Under the pieces are notes generated by a model. The model searched no databases. It saw only the letters and a program-made list of their open reading frames with translations, and was not told the origin of the DNA. A DNA stretch of 7,306 bases from Bacillota bacterium (lineage in GTDB: Bacteria; Bacillota_E; Sulfobacillia; Sulfobacillales; Sulfobacillaceae): contig JAKAAL010000194.1 of assembly GCA_021802375.1 (NCBI GenBank), positions 1 to 7,306 on the forward strand, in the 5' to 3' direction. Shown in pieces: positions 6,920 through 7,306 of the stretch. The position numbers and the translations under genes are program-made. The first letter of the stretch is position 1, and every line of letters begins with the position of its first letter.

Positions 6920-7171
6920 GCTTTCCTATTTTTCGTGCGGCTTTGCTAAAACTCTGTTGCCGATCAACGATGCGATTGTGGATCAGAGGATGACCGGTGT
7001 GTTGTGGAAGCACAGCTAGGTAATCCCCAATTTGTATGGCTCACCTTCCTGAGTCGAAGGCACTGCCTTCCAGCATCCTTCCGACAAATGGTGAATCGAT
7101 CAACCATCGGAGCTTTCTTAGCGCAAGTCTTCGCCCCGCCGACCTCGACATAACAAAATATGTTTCGGTCG
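6908..7171 (-). other. Long 5' leader of the transporter mRNA with several hairpins
   Basis: If transcription starts near 7171, about 264 nt are transcribed before the first codon. Stem-loops visible on the RNA strand, in order: CGACC/GGUCG (7171-7167 with 7144-7140) enclosing ACAUA/UAUGU; CCG-AUGGU with ACCAU-(4-nt bulge)-CGG (7110-7081); a perfect GAAGGC-AGU-GCCUUC (7070-7056); and a weaker CUCUG/CAGAG enclosing two GAUC copies (about 6989-6950). I compared it by eye with remembered consensus elements of common riboswitches (cobalamin, TPP, SAM, c-di-GMP, purine, lysine, T-box) and recognised none. There is no stem plus U-run terminator before the gene. It could be a regulatory RNA of unknown type or simply a long untranslated region. 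Confidence 0.45.
7056..7070. repeat. Perfect small hairpin GAAGGC-N3-GCCTTC
   Basis: Six perfect base pairs close a three-base loop in the middle of the divergent intergenic region. No T-run follows on either strand, so it is not a terminator. It is the most compact structural element of the putative leader. Confidence 0.5.
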
Positions 7172-7177
7172 TTATTC

Positions 7178-7206
7178 TTTATACGTCTGACTTTTGGATA
7201 AGTCAA
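7178..7206 (-). promoter_or_regulatory. Sigma70/SigA-type promoter for the transporter operon
   Basis: Reading leftwards, TTGACT (7206-7201) is separated by exactly 17 bases from TATAAA (7183-7178). Each box matches the housekeeping consensus at five of six positions, with optimal spacing. A TATATA run lies directly upstream of the -35 box. Predicted transcription start is near 7171. No comparably good promoter was seen closer to the binding-protein start, nor for the opposite direction. Confidence 0.7.
7188..7205. promoter_or_regulatory. Operator-like inverted repeat TGACTT-N6-AAGTCA
   Basis: Two perfect 6-base half-sites surround a 6-base centre. The right half overlaps the -35 box (7201-7206), and the left half lies in the promoter spacer. 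A dimeric regulator bound here would block RNA polymerase. The regulator family cannot be named from the site, and no regulator gene lies in the window. Chance occurrence is possible but the position is suggestive. Confidence 0.4.
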
Positions 7207-7279
7207 TATATAGATGCGCAGATTGATGAATCGCAGAACCGGGCCAAAACTGCATCCCCGTCGGGCTGACTAAGGGTTT

Positions 7280-7306
7280 GAGGAAAAGAACATGAAGCGA
7301 AAGATT
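7280..7306 (+). repeat. Inverted repeat, right copy: ribosome site and first codons of the divergent gene
   Basis: This is the exact 27-base inverted match to 6893-6919, made of GAGG, an 8-nt spacer, ATG and four further codons. The preceding sequence (CTAAGGGTTT) differs from that upstream of the left copy, so the similarity begins sharply at the Shine-Dalgarno site. Confidence 0.9.
7292..7306 (+). CDS. Start of a divergent gene, probably a paralogous family 5 solute-binding protein; truncated by window edge
   Basis: Only five codons are inside the window (M-K-R-K-I), preceded by GAGG with an 8-nt spacing. These residues and their ribosome site are identical base for base to the start of the binding-protein gene on the other strand (6907). 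The simplest reading is a duplicated binding-protein gene transcribed to the right. The start is well supported; the product is inferred only from this identity. No convincing promoter for it was found between 7184 and 7280, the best being a lone TATAGAT at 7209-7215 without a -35 partner. Confidence 0.65.

Noticed and set aside
6964..7206. 80-codon reverse frame in the leader
   Set aside because: It would start inside the -35 box of the predicted promoter with a non-ATG codon and no ribosome site, so it could not be translated from that transcript.
7036..7269. 77-codon forward open frame in the divergent intergenic region
   Set aside because: No Shine-Dalgarno site before the ATG, no similarity, and it runs through the promoter and leader of the opposite strand. 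A real small gene cannot be fully excluded.
1..7306. Mobile element, CRISPR, tRNA, rRNA or defence system
   Set aside because: No transposase, integrase, terminal inverted repeats with target duplication, regularly spaced repeats or tRNA cloverleaf was seen; all long coding regions are accounted for by the Fe-S protein and the ABC importer.

Overview
The window is bacterial DNA of intermediate base composition. Its densely packed genes have purine-rich Shine-Dalgarno sites (GAGG, GGAGAG, AAGGAAGGG) and there is one near-consensus housekeeping promoter. A member of the Bacillota or a similar Gram-positive lineage fits best, perhaps an acidophile of the Sulfobacillus kind. That placement is inference from style and protein character, not a proven assignment.

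Layout. Positions 1-1150 (+) hold most of a CCG-domain Fe-S protein resembling GlpC, subunit C of anaerobic glycerol-3-phosphate dehydrogenase. It is open at the left edge, and its first ferredoxin motif should lie upstream of the window. A short convergent junction (1151-1233) built of degenerate tandem repeats follows. Positions 1234-6907 (-) are a complete five-gene ABC importer of the peptide/nickel/oligosaccharide (Opp/Dpp) class. In transcription order these are the secreted binding protein (5270-6907), the DppB-type permease (4172-5161), the DppC-type permease (3248-4168), the OppD-type ATPase (2232-3251) and the OppF-type ATPase (1234-2235). The last three junctions are a 3-nt gap and two ATGA overlaps, so translation is tightly coupled. 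The binding protein is set apart from the permeases by a 108-nt spacer with a strong 13-bp stem-loop. Positions 6908-7291 are a divergent control region, and at 7292 a second gene starts rightwards and runs off the window.

How it works together. The binding protein captures a solute outside the cell, the two permeases form the channel, and the two ATPases power import. The binding protein's C-terminal GWPTPSSPYA block and the GTTLQGQD form of the DppC motif suggest, weakly, an oligosaccharide-type rather than a classical peptide ligand. Transcription probably starts near 7171 from a TTGACT-17-TATAAA promoter. This leaves an unusually long leader of about 264 nt with several hairpins, and a TGACTT-N6-AAGTCA inverted repeat overlaps the -35 box.

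The most interesting point is that the last 27 bases of the window are an exact inverted copy of the binding-protein translation start (Shine-Dalgarno plus first five codons). A paralogous binding protein is therefore probably encoded divergently just outside. I see no mobile element, CRISPR array, tRNA, rRNA or defence system. Apart from the regulatory region the window looks like ordinary transport and metabolism.
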